A DNA stretch of 64,000 nt from Streptomyces sp. NBC_00223. Its GTDB lineage: Bacteria > Actinomycetota > Actinomycetes > Streptomycetales > Streptomycetaceae. The translations under genes were made by a program, and so were the position numbers. Positions 9,025 to 16,894 of the stretch are shown here, piece after piece (the stretch's first letter is position 1; every line of letters begins with the position of its first letter). The notes under the pieces were generated by a model. The model made no database searches, was not told the origin of the DNA, and saw nothing but the letters and a program-made list of their open reading frames with translations. The stretch covers positions 4,649,501 to 4,713,500 of the forward strand of contig NZ_CP108109.1 in the NCBI RefSeq assembly GCF_036199905.1, in the 5' to 3' direction.

Positions 9025-9354
9025 ATGGCCCATGCGAAGACCTCGTACGTCTGCCTCTCCTGCCGGGTCTCCTACAAGCAGCCGTACGACAGGACGAGGC
9101 AGCGAGTCTGTCCGCGCTGTGCGGAGCCGATGATCCATGCCGGTTCGGCGTTCGCCGCGCCCCGGCGGCGGGACTCCGCCGCGTGGCGAACCCTCACGGT
9201 TCTCTTCAACGCGGGCGTGGGCTTCCACAAGAGCTGCTGCGCCGGACCCGGGTACCGCCCTCGGACCCTGCGCGAGGTGCGTGAACGGATGACGTACGCG
9301 CGGCGTAGTGGCGAGCCGGTCACGAAGGCGCTCACACGACGGGATGTCCCGTGA
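9025..9354 (+). CDS. Small zinc-ribbon protein
   Basis: 109 aa. The N-terminal treble-clef/zinc-ribbon pattern is YVCLSCRVSYKQPYD then RVCPRCAEPM (two CxxC knuckles spaced about 19 residues). A basic, arginine-rich tail with an additional CC pair (FHKSCCAGPG) follows. Such small proteins occur in actinobacteria without an assigned role. It is the last plausible passenger gene before the mobile-element-rich region. Confidence 0.7.
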   Translation: MAHAKTSYVCLSCRVSYKQPYDRTRQRVCPRCAEPMIHAGSAFAAPRRRDSAAWRTLTVLFNAGVGFHKSCCAGPGYRPRTLREVRERMTYARRSGEPVTKALTRRDVP

Positions 9355-10169
9355 CGGCGCGCTGACCGCGGAAAGCTCAGTCGGCCAACTCGGCTACTCA
9401 CTGTCCGTTCCCAGCAGAAGTGAGCAGACGGGCCTGTTCTGATCAGGGAGTTGTCGTTTTCGGTGGGACGGTCCCAGGCCGGGGCGTCCCACCAAAGTTG
9501 TCGGGACGACTCTGATCTCCTGTTGCGCTCTCAGGAGGCCTATATGTTCTGGTATTTGGCGGCGACCGTGACCTGGCCCTGTTCAGTTCTCCTGGGACGG
9601 CAGTGTCGTTGCCGCGTGGCGCCCGAAAGACGAAGGGGAGACGTGGTGCGTCGTGCTCGGTCAGATCCAGCGCGACGCCAGACCACTCGAAGGGCATGCG
9701 GGCGGGCCGGCGACGGATGGGAGCCTTGGGAACTTCATGCCAAGCGCCGTTTCCTCCCTCTCTACCTGACCGGCCGCAGCTTCCGAACCGGCCCTGATAT
9801 GCGCGATGGAGACAGGCGTTGTGCCAACCCGTAGGCCGGTATGTGGATTGGCCTCAGCAGCTCGTCACCGAGGTGATCGACGACAACGGGGTCCGGCTGG
9901 CCCCCACAGGCGGGCACGGGCAGTCCAAGGTCACAGAGCGTAAAGAACTCGATGATCACGGACGTCCGTGCCTGCTCTGCAGCGGGCCCGCCCGCGCTGA
10001 GACGTCAGCAACCAGGCATCAGCAGAATACGCCGAAGTCATATTGCACCTGTGGCGGAGTGAAAGATTAGACGAAGGCCGTCCTCGTACCCGACGTACCC
10101 CCGTCCGAGTGATCCAATTCAGGCATCGTTCGAGGTCAGGGCCTAAAGGGCAAGCTTAATTTGGTCGCT
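9355..10169. other. 815-bp region without a supported gene; possible old transposon end
   Basis: Several short frames exist, but none has convincing codon use or motifs; the best with a ribosome site starts at 9544 after AGGAGG, MFWYLAATVTW, and has a low-complexity arginine-rich tail. The segment starts near TGTCGTTTTC (9452-9461), contains TGTCG again at 9499 and 9604, and has an inverted repeat GGTGGGACG (9462-9470) / CGTCCCACC (9485-9493). These resemble ends of Tn402/Tn7-like transposons but are unproven. Confidence 0.4.
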
Positions 10170-11276
10170 CTAGAGCTTCTTTGAAAGAATCAATGTCAGC
10201 TGCTGAGAGCGGACTCGGCGTGAGCCCAGGTCGGACGAGTTCCGGATCCCCGAAGTGTACTCTTCGACGATATTTTTGACCTGCTCGGTCGTCATGTTGG
10301 CCATGGCTGCAAGAGATGCCAAAAGGCCAGCAGTTTCTTCGTTACCGCCATTGCGCTTTTTGTCTGAGACTGCGCGCTGGAACAGGTCCAGAAGGTCCCG
10401 AATCTGTTTTTTCTGGTCCGGGCCGGCGTTTCCTAGTTCCTTGCGCAGTCCCCAGGCGACATGTAGAAGCGTGAACATGTCGACGATGTTCGACCATCTG
10501 GTTCGGCCGACCCACTTGATGGTACTGCTGAGGAGCGTCAGTAGTTCTAGAAATTCCACTGAACGACGCTGATAGTCTTCGAAATCTGTGGAAATCTCGT
10601 CATAGCGTTCGTTGAGTTCGGTCTTTTTATTGGACAGTCCGAAGATGCAGGTGCCGAAGACCTCGGCGTAGAACTCCAGATCGCCGCCTCGTTTACGTCG
10701 CTCACCACTGAAGACGCCGGATTCTGTGCTTAGCTGATGAGCCGCGCAGTCTTTGAGGAAGTCGTTGAACGGGCCAGGTAGCAAAGCATTTCTTAGCTCT
10801 TGTTCCGTCAGTACCATGTTGACCCTGTTGACGCGAGCAAAAACTGCGCGCACAAACTCGTCGGCAAGGTTAGAAAGGCGCCGAATCGGGAATCGGTATT
10901 GGAAGAACTCTTGACGCACATCGTCGGGTAGCTCTTTGAAGAGCTTTCCCTCGAACTTCTCGCTTAGTGTCTCGTCCTCTAGCCCGTCCAGAGGGAACTT
11001 ATTTTTCAGAAAATCAAGCAAGGAGGTGAGTCGCTGCTGACCGTCGACAACGGAAGCGGTCTGTTCCCTTTCCGGCGATGTCTCGTACGCGAGGTAGATC
11101 TCCGGGATCGGATACCCGAGGAGGATGGTCTCCATCAAAGAGACCTTGGCACGTTCGGGCCAAACGGCCTGGCGCTGGTACTCGGGCTGGAGGATTAGCT
11201 CGCCGGACTTGTCCAGCGACCGAAACTCCGCTACCGTTTTCGACTCGATCTCGAACTTGAGTCCGTGATCAGCCAT
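10170..11276 (-). CDS. DUF262 (ParB/GmrS-like) protein
   Basis: 368 aa from ATG 11276 with AGGAGG 8 nt upstream. The N-terminal half is a DUF262 domain: LQPEYQRQAVWPERAKVSLM and the diagnostic ASVVDGQQRLTSLLDFLKNK (DGQQR motif, ParB-like nucleotide-binding fold as in GmrSD/BrxU enzymes). The C-terminal part is helical and carries no HNH motif, unlike full GmrD-type nucleases. Translationally coupled to the upstream nucleotidyltransferase-fold gene by an 8-nt overlap. Its GC is visibly lower than the surrounding Streptomyces DNA, indicating recent acquisition. Likely part of a defence or conflict module, but the reaction is not known. Confidence 0.85.
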   Translation of the reverse strand: MADHGLKFEIESKTVAEFRSLDKSGELILQPEYQRQAVWPERAKVSLMETILLGYPIPEIYLAYETSPEREQTASVVDGQQRLTSLLDFLKNKFPLDGLEDETLSEKFEGKLFKELPDDVRQEFFQYRFPIRRLSNLADEFVRAVFARVNRVNMVLTEQELRNALLPGPFNDFLKDCAAHQLSTESGVFSGERRKRGGDLEFYAEVFGTCIFGLSNKKTELNERYDEISTDFEDYQRRSVEFLELLTLLSSTIKWVGRTRWSNIVDMFTLLHVAWGLRKELGNAGPDQKKQIRDLLDLFQRAVSDKKRNGGNEETAGLLASLAAMANMTTEQVKNIVEEYTSGIRNSSDLGSRRVRSQQLTLILSKKL

Positions 11277-11848
11277 GGTGTACGCCCTCCTCGATAGCGC
11301 GATCGCGCGCAATGTTCACACTTTTCACCTGATAGCTTCTGAGTGACCTGTGGTTGCGGTACAGGCGGTAATTGACCTCACAGTTCCTGAAGGCGCTACC
11401 GAGATCCTGGATGAAGAGATCTCTGGACCGTGACCACTGCTCGCCAAAGGAAAGCCGTGGCAGCACGATGTCTAGGGCGATGCACTCCTCGAAAACCAGC
11501 TTGCGCAGGTAGTTCTTCTTCTGAGAGAAGAGCTCGTCCTCTATGATTTCTCGGAGCTCAGCCCATGCCCTATCGAACAGCTCTGGAGAGATCACCGCGA
11601 TGTCCAAGTCCGAGTCTTCCTGGAACTTCCTAAAGTTCTTCCTCGGGTTTATGGAGTATCCCAGGCGTGCGCTTCCGACTAGCTGGACGGCCATCGGGTC
11701 CACGCCTAGCTCGGTTGCAACCAGATGTCGCCATTTGATGTAGTTGATTTCTTGAGGCCATACCGCGGGCGTTCCGTCGAACAGCCGGGCGGTCACAAAG
11801 TAGTCAACTTCCTGCCCCAGAGAACTGAACTCCTTCCAGAATTCGGGT
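11269..11848 (-). CDS. Nucleotidyltransferase-fold protein, 5' end displaced by an IS3 element
   Basis: At least 175 aa from a GTG at 11796, but the frame stays open upstream (reading PEFWKEFSSLGQEVDYF before it) to the end of the IS3 element at 11849. The native start is therefore probably lost or moved. The polymerase-beta-type nucleotidyltransferase signature is VQLVGSARLGYSINP followed by EDSDLDIAVIS (G-S then D-x-D metal ligands). Its stop overlaps the DUF262 start (ATGGCTGA), so the two form an operon. No nucleic-acid-binding domain is seen. By analogy with MNT/MazF-like or CD-NTase folds it could modify a partner or a nucleotide, but this is inference. Confidence 0.7.
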
Positions 11849-11917
11849 TGAGGTTCCCCCGAGATGCGGGGAATGGTGACAGCAGGTCAGATGGGTTTCA
11901 TGAGAGGGGCCCTGACG

Positions 11918-12226
11918 ATGCCTGCCCCGAGGAAGTACCCGCTGGAGTTGCGTGAGCGTGCGGTGCGGATGTACCGGGCGGCCGAGCCGAAGCCCGTGAT
12001 CCGTCGCATGGCCGAGGAACTCGGCGTGCACCACGAGGCCCTGCGCAACTGGATCCGCCAGGCCGAGGCGGACGCCGGCGAACGGGACGATGTGCTGACC
12101 ACTGCCGAGCGGGAGGAGCTGGCCGCCCTGCGCAAGGAGAATGCCCAGCTCAAGCGTGCCAATGAGGTCCTGCGGACGGCCTCGGCTTTTTTCGCGGCCC
12201 AGCTCGACCCGACCCGGCCCCGATGA
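11918..12226 (+). CDS. IS3 OrfA (helix-turn-helix, leucine zipper)
   Basis: 102 aa. The N-terminal HTH (YPLELRERAVRMYR ... ELGVHHEALRNWIRQAE) is typical of IS3 OrfA, and is followed by a leucine-zipper-like helix (REELAALRKENAQLKRANEV). The stop overlaps the OrfB start by 4 nt (ATGA). Confidence 0.9.
   Translation: MPAPRKYPLELRERAVRMYRAAEPKPVIRRMAEELGVHHEALRNWIRQAEADAGERDDVLTTAEREELAALRKENAQLKRANEVLRTASAFFAAQLDPTRPR
12187..12193 (+). promoter_or_regulatory. Candidate -1 ribosomal frameshift site for OrfAB
   Basis: T TTT TTC in the OrfA frame, 31 nt before the OrfA stop. A -1 slip here enters the OrfB frame without an intervening stop, the standard way IS3 elements make the fused OrfAB transposase. 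Confidence 0.6.
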
Positions 12227-13143
12227 CCGCGCTCCTCGATGAGCACTCGCACCTGGGGGCCGAGCCCGTACTCCGGGAACTGGACATCCCCTCCTCCACC
12301 TACTACCGCTGGCGCCAAGCCGTGACCGAGCCGTGCGAACGGCGCCGCCAGGACGCCGGGCTGACCAGCAGGATCCGCCAGATCCACGACGAGTCCGGCG
12401 GGATCTACGGCTCACCCCGCGTGCACGCCGTCCTCAAGCGCGAGGGTGTCCATGTCGGCCGCAAGCGCGTCGAGCGGCTCATGCGCCAGGCCGGCCTGGC
12501 CGGGATCAGCCCCCGCCGGGGCAAGAGTTTCACCCGCCGGGACCCCGACGCCGAACTCGCTCCTGACCTGGTGCAACGCGACTTCACCGCGAACGGGCCG
12601 AACCGATTGTGGGTCACCGACCTCACCATGATCTCCACCCAGGAGGGGCCTTTGTGGCTATCGGCGATCCGGGACGCGTTCTCCCGCCGGGTCGTGGCAT
12701 GGGAGACCTCCGCCCGCGCGGACGCCGACCTGGTCCTGACCTCGCTGGAATACGCCCTGGCCAGCCCCGAAGTCGCGCCCGGCGAACTCGTCCACCACGC
12801 GGACCACGGCACCCAATACACCTCGGTGAAACTCACAACACGCCTGGTCAGGGCCGGGATCCAGGCATCCATGGGCTCGGTCGGCGACTCGTTCGACAAT
12901 GCCCTCGCGGAGAACCTGTGGATGCTGGTCAAGACCGAGTGCATCCGCGGCCGCGTCTTCGCCACCAGAGCCGAAGCAAACCTCGCGCTCTTCGAGTACA
13001 TCGACGGCTTCTACAACCCCCGCCGCATCCAAAAACGGCTCGGCTACCTCAGCCCGATCGAGTACGAAGAGAAGCACTACGCCAACCGGGCGACGACCGA
13101 ACCAACGAACCTGAAACCACGTCAACCCGCCCCGACCAGCTAG
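12223..13143 (+). CDS. IS3 OrfB transposase (rve integrase core)
   Basis: 306 aa. An HTH_21-type segment (GGIYGSPRVHAVLKREG) precedes the integrase core with D,D,E: NRLWVTDLTMI, VHHADHGTQYTS and ENLWMLVKTE. The C-terminal motif EYIDGFYNPRRIQKRLGYLS is diagnostic of IS3 transposases. Complete, so the element may still be active. Confidence 0.93.
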   Translation: MTALLDEHSHLGAEPVLRELDIPSSTYYRWRQAVTEPCERRRQDAGLTSRIRQIHDESGGIYGSPRVHAVLKREGVHVGRKRVERLMRQAGLAGISPRRGKSFTRRDPDAELAPDLVQRDFTANGPNRLWVTDLTMISTQEGPLWLSAIRDAFSRRVVAWETSARADADLVLTSLEYALASPEVAPGELVHHADHGTQYTSVKLTTRLVRAGIQASMGSVGDSFDNALAENLWMLVKTECIRGRVFATRAEANLALFEYIDGFYNPRRIQKRLGYLSPIEYEEKHYANRATTEPTNLKPRQPAPTS

Positions 13144-13174
13144 TCAGCCACACCCGCACACCGGGGGAACCTCA

Positions 13175-13361
13175 GGTTCGAATCGTGGCTGGAGCGGGAT
13201 CACGCGATGCTGTGGACTTCACGCCGGAGGTGACGGGGCTGCTGTCACAGCCTCTGTGGCTGTTCTGGAAGGACGAGCGGGGTAAGCGCATCTCGCACGC
13301 TCCGGACTACTTCGCTCGGTTCGGGGACGGGCGGGGGCTAGTGGCAATGCCGGGTAGTTAA
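13175..13361 (+). pseudogene. Remnant of a TnsA-like transposon endonuclease
   Basis: After the IS3 end the sequence reads FESWLERDHAML in one frame and then, after an apparent 1-nt deletion, VDFTPEVTGLLSQPLWLFW and HAPDYFARFGDGRGLVAM in the next. This is the catalytic core layout of actinobacterial TnsA-like endonucleases (E, then P-D in an HxPDxF motif) and parallels the tnsA at 16895 (FESLEEAGLLLVLDF ... LSQPLRL ... HTPDFLV). It is truncated on the left by IS3 element 1 and on the right shortly before ISAs1 type A copy 2. It is not part of the complete tnsABC operon and so marks a second Tn7-like element. Confidence 0.7.
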
Positions 13362-13391
13362 GGTTCGGCGGCTGGTGGTGGGGGTTGGGTG

Positions 13392-14747
13392 CAGGGCTTG
13401 TGCAAGTTCCCGGGATCGTCCAACCCGTCTGAGGTTGGGGCGGGTTGGGGTGGATGAGGGAGCGGACACGGGGTCCGTGATCATTCAGGTGTCGAAGCCG
13501 AGTGATCAAAGAGGTTCCCGTGTCCGCTGTCTCATCTTCCTCGATCCCTGCTGTGTTGGCCAAGTTGGGTCCTCTTGAGCCAAACGATGTGCCTGACCTG
13601 CGCGTCTGCCTGGAAGCGGTTCCTGATCCGCGTTCCCGGCGGGACCGCTGGTACTCGCTGGCCTCGATCTTGCTGGTCTGCGCGGCAGCCGCGGTCTCCG
13701 GAGCCCGGACCATCGACGAACTCGCCGAGTGGGGCGCCCGCGCTGACGCCCGACTGCTCGCCACCCTCGGTGTCCGCCGTCACCTGCTGCGCCGGCGGCA
13801 CGCGCCGTCCAGGTCGGCGATCGGGCGGCTCCTCGAACGCCTCGACGCCGACGCACTCGACGCGGCTGTGGGCGCCTGGCTGGTCCACCGCCACGCCGCT
13901 GCGACCGCAGATGCCCCGGGTGGACGGCGGGTGATCGCCGTGGACGGCAAGGCACTGCGCGGCTCCGCCCGCCTGGACCAGCCCCGCCGGCACCTGCTGT
14001 CCGCCGTCACCCACGGCCGCCCGGTCACCCTCGCCCAGGCCGAGGTCGGGTCCAAGACCAACGAGGTGCGGCACTTCCGGCCCCTGCTCGCACCGCTCGA
14101 CCTGGACGGGGAGGTGGTCACCTTCGACGCGCTGCACACCGTGAAGGCCAACGTCACCTGGCTGGTCGAGGTCAAGAAGGCGCACTACGTCGCGGTCGTC
14201 AAGCCCAACCAGCCCATCGTCTGGACGCAGTTGGACGGTCTGGACTGGAACGCGGTGGCGGTCCAGCACACCAACTCGAACACAGGGCACGGCCGCCGGG
14301 AGTCCCGGTCGATCAAGACCCTCGCCATCGCCGACAACCTCGGCGGCATCGCCTTCCCTTACGCGAAGCTCGCCATCCGCGTCCACCGCCGCCGCAAGGC
14401 GGCCGGCGCGAAGGAGACCCGCGAGACCGTCTATGCGGTCACCAGTCTCGACGCCCACCAGGCAAAACCGGCCGAACTCGCCTCCTACCTGCGCGGACAC
14501 TGGATCGTGGAGGCTCAGCACCACATCCGCGACCGCACCTTCGCCGAGGACGCCTCCACCGTCCACGCCGGCAACGCACCCCGCACCATGGCCGCCTTCC
14601 GCAACCTCGCCATCGGAGCCCTCAAAACCCTCGGAGCGACCAACATCGCCAAGACCACCCGCGCCATCCGCGACCAACCACAACGAGCCCTCCCCATCCT
14701 GGGCATCACCCCCAAGCCCGACCTCACCGGAACTTGATCAAGCCCTG
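13392..14747 (+). mobile_element. ISAs1-family insertion sequence, type A copy 2
   Basis: 1356 bp with the same ends as copy 1, inverted relative to it. The flanks are GGTTGGGTG (left) and GGAGTGGGC (right), so no target duplication is visible. The right end cuts directly into an IS3 transposase gene. This pattern is expected if an adjacent deletion or recombination between copies followed insertion. Confidence 0.9.
13520..14737 (+). CDS. ISAs1-family transposase (type A copy 2)
   Basis: About 405 aa, near-identical to the product at 3730-4947, with D (IAVDGKALRGS), D (VVTFDALHT) and E region (GHWIVEAQHHIRDRTFAED) all present. GTG start with AGAGG 5 nt upstream. Only a few substitutions separate the two copies; both frames are intact. 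Confidence 0.92.
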   Translation: MSAVSSSSIPAVLAKLGPLEPNDVPDLRVCLEAVPDPRSRRDRWYSLASILLVCAAAAVSGARTIDELAEWGARADARLLATLGVRRHLLRRRHAPSRSAIGRLLERLDADALDAAVGAWLVHRHAAATADAPGGRRVIAVDGKALRGSARLDQPRRHLLSAVTHGRPVTLAQAEVGSKTNEVRHFRPLLAPLDLDGEVVTFDALHTVKANVTWLVEVKKAHYVAVVKPNQPIVWTQLDGLDWNAVAVQHTNSNTGHGRRESRSIKTLAIADNLGGIAFPYAKLAIRVHRRRKAAGAKETRETVYAVTSLDAHQAKPAELASYLRGHWIVEAQHHIRDRTFAEDASTVHAGNAPRTMAAFRNLAIGALKTLGATNIAKTTRAIRDQPQRALPILGITPKPDLTGT

Positions 14748-14950
14748 GGAGTGGGCAGGCACGGTCTATGTCGCTTTCGTCGTCGACACTTTCTCCCGCC
14801 GCATCGTCGGCTGGTCCGCGGCTACCACCAAACACACCGAACTCGTCCTGGCCGCGGTGGAAATGGGCCTGTGGCAGCGCGACCGGGAAGGCAGCCGCCA
14901 CCAGCACGGCCAACTGGTACACCACAGCGACGCCGGGTCGCAAGGCGGAT

Positions 14951-16387
14951 TCAACTGGTGGTCGCAACACCTCGTGTTCGTGGAGGTGTTGGATGGTGCG
15001 TCGTCAGCAGGCAGCGGACCGGGCGCTGCGTCCGAAGCTGAGGTCTCCGGGGCATCCGAAGTATCAGCGTCATGTCGAGGGGGCGTTTTGGACGGAGATC
15101 GCCAAGGGTCTTCTGCCTGAGGAGGCCGCCGCCGTCGTTGGCGTGGCGCCGGCGGTCGCAACGCGCTGGTACCGACAGTGTGGCGGCATGCGACCGTTCG
15201 ATCCGAAGCCGCCCTCGGGCAGATACCTGTCGTTTTGCGAGCGGGAGGAGATCGCGTTGCTCAGGGCGCGGGGCAAGGGAGTACGCGAGATCGCCCGGGA
15301 CGTCGGTCGTGATCCAGGCACGATCTCCCGTGAGCTGCGACGCAATGCCGCCACAAGAAGCGGGAAGCTCGACTACCGGGCGTCGGTGGCACAGTGGAAA
15401 GCAGATATGGCGGCCCGGCGTCCGAAGACAGCAAAACTGGTCGCCAATCCGCGGTTGCACGCCTATGTCCAGGAGAGGCTGTCCGGCCAGATCACCACCT
15501 CTGGCGGCATGCCGATCGCGGGACCGGTGACGGGCTCGTGGACGGGGCGGAACAAGCCACATCGCCAGGATCGTGCTTGGGTTCGGGCATGGAGCCCAGA
15601 GCAGATCGCGAACCGGATCAGGCTTGATTTCCCGGATGATAAATCCATGCGCATCAGTCACGAGGCGATCTACCAGGCCCTCTACATCCAGGGCCGCGGG
15701 GCGCTGAAACGCGAACTCATCCTATGCCTTCGGACCGGCCGCGCTCTGCGTGCGCCGCGGGCGCGGTCACGGCGGAAGACCTGGGCGCACGTCACACCAG
15801 AAGCGTTGATCAGCGAGAGACCCGCCGAGGCCGAGGACCGTGCTGTCTCCGGCCACTGGGAAGGGGATTTGATCATCGGGCTGGAGCGTTCCGCGATCGG
15901 CACCGTTGTCGAGCGGTCGACCCGGTTCACCATGCTGGTTCACCTGCCCCGCGAAGAGGGATACGGCACGATCCCCCGAACGAAGAACGGCCCCGCACTG
16001 GCCGGCTACGGAGCGATCTCCATGAAGAAGGCACTCGCCAACACGATGTCGATGCTCCCCGGGCAGCTGAGGCGGTCGCTGACGTGGGACCGCGGCAAGG
16101 AAATGTCGGCGCACACGCTGTTCCAGGTCGAAACCGGCATCCCCGTGTTCTTCGCCGATCCGCACAGCCCATGGCAGCGCGGCACGAACGAGAACACCAA
16201 CGGACTCCTGCGCCAGTATTTTCCGAAGGGCACCGATCTCTCGCGCTGGTCCGCCGAAGAAATCGCAGCCATTGCTCACACGCTGAACACCAGACCGCGC
16301 AAGACACTTGGTTGGAGGACCCCCGCCGAGGCGTTCAGCGAGCAGCTACTCTTGCTTCAAAAAGCCGGTGTTGCAACAACCGGTTGA
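14951..16387 (+). mobile_element. IS30-family insertion sequence inside the IS3 remnant
   Basis: 1437 bp. The imperfect terminal repeats are TCAACTGGTGGTCGCAACACC (first bases 14951) and, complemented from the right end at 16387, TCAACCGGTTGTTGCAACACC. It interrupts the IS3 transposase exactly within its HHSDAGSQYTS motif. I find no clear short target duplication. Confidence 0.85.
14993..16387 (+). CDS. IS30-family transposase
   Basis: 464 aa from ATG 14993 with GGAGG 7 nt upstream. It has the IS30 N-terminal HTH (LSFCEREEIALLRARGKGV ... DVGRDPGTISRELRRN) and the DDE core: SGHWEGDLIIG (D), LTWDRGKEMSAH (D) and SPWQRGTNENTNGLLRQYF (E, the IS30 hallmark). The stop coincides with the right inverted repeat. 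Complete and possibly active. Confidence 0.93.
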   Translation: MVRRQQAADRALRPKLRSPGHPKYQRHVEGAFWTEIAKGLLPEEAAAVVGVAPAVATRWYRQCGGMRPFDPKPPSGRYLSFCEREEIALLRARGKGVREIARDVGRDPGTISRELRRNAATRSGKLDYRASVAQWKADMAARRPKTAKLVANPRLHAYVQERLSGQITTSGGMPIAGPVTGSWTGRNKPHRQDRAWVRAWSPEQIANRIRLDFPDDKSMRISHEAIYQALYIQGRGALKRELILCLRTGRALRAPRARSRRKTWAHVTPEALISERPAEAEDRAVSGHWEGDLIIGLERSAIGTVVERSTRFTMLVHLPREEGYGTIPRTKNGPALAGYGAISMKKALANTMSMLPGQLRRSLTWDRGKEMSAHTLFQVETGIPVFFADPHSPWQRGTNENTNGLLRQYFPKGTDLSRWSAEEIAAIAHTLNTRPRKTLGWRTPAEAFSEQLLLLQKAGVATTG

Positions 16388-16729
16388 GTCCAGCCAATAC
16401 ACCTCTTTCGCCCTCGCTGAACACCTTCAGCGGGAGGGCATCGCCGCCTCCATCGGATCCGTCGGCGACGCATACGACAACGCCCTGATGGAATCCACGA
16501 TCGGCCTGTTCAAGACCGAACTGATCAAGCCCCGCCGGCCATGGCGAACCCTGTCCGACGTCGAACTGGCCACCGCCGAATGGGTCGACTGGTACAACCA
16601 CCACCGCCTGCACGGTGAAATAGGCCACATCCCGCCCGCAGAATACGAAGCCAACTACCACCAGACCGACAAGAAACACCAGGTCACAGTCAAGATCTAG
16701 AGTCTCCACCGGACCCGGAACGGTTCAGG

Positions 16730-16843
16730 TTGTCACCTGGGAGTCGTCCCGACGTCAGCCCCCGCGACGGCGTGAGCGGGATTGTTGTCACCGGAAGTGC
16801 AGGATTTTTGTCACGCTGAGATCGTTTGCGGTCTTGTTGTCAC
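16730..16843 (+). repeat. Four TTGTCAC repeats: candidate left end (TnsB-binding sites) of a Tn7-like element
   Basis: TTGTCAC occurs at 16730-16736, 16785-16791, 16808-16814 and 16837-16843, all in the same orientation, in about 115 bp between the IS3 remnant and tnsA. Tn7-like transposon ends start with TGT and carry several directly repeated TnsB-binding sites next to tnsA, so position and spacing fit. The precise terminus and any target duplication are not resolved because the IS3 remnant abuts it. Confidence 0.55.
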
Positions 16844-16894
16844 CAGTACCGAAGATCGCCTACGGCGTGCGCCGGGCTTCGCTTCCCTGGAGAC

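Larger units (their letters stand above)
11849..13174 (+). mobile_element. IS3-family insertion sequence (element 1)
   Basis: 1326 bp with 13-bp terminal inverted repeats TGAGGTTCCCCCG and a 3-bp GGT duplication (11846-11848 and 13175-13177). It encodes OrfA and OrfB in the usual IS3 arrangement. It separates the nucleotidyltransferase gene from a TnsA-like remnant. Confidence 0.9.
14748..16727 (+). pseudogene. IS3-family transposase remnant, split by an IS30 element
   Basis: The left piece (14748-14950) reads GTVYVAFVVDTFSRRIVGW to QLVHHSDAGSQ; the right piece (16388-16700) reads SSQYTSFALAEHLQREGIA to IPPAEYEANYHQ and a stop at 16700. Together they form the C-terminal two thirds of an IS3 OrfB, with GSVGDAYDNALMEST carrying the end of the catalytic core. 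The 5' part is missing, cut off at the ISAs1 end. The IS3 right terminus is probably GGTTCA at 16722-16727. It is a third, distinct IS3 lineage in this island. Confidence 0.85.

Noticed and set aside
8800..9228. 142-codon minus-strand frame
   Set aside because: Overlaps the zinc-ribbon gene; only its last 60 residues look protein-like, so at best a remnant.
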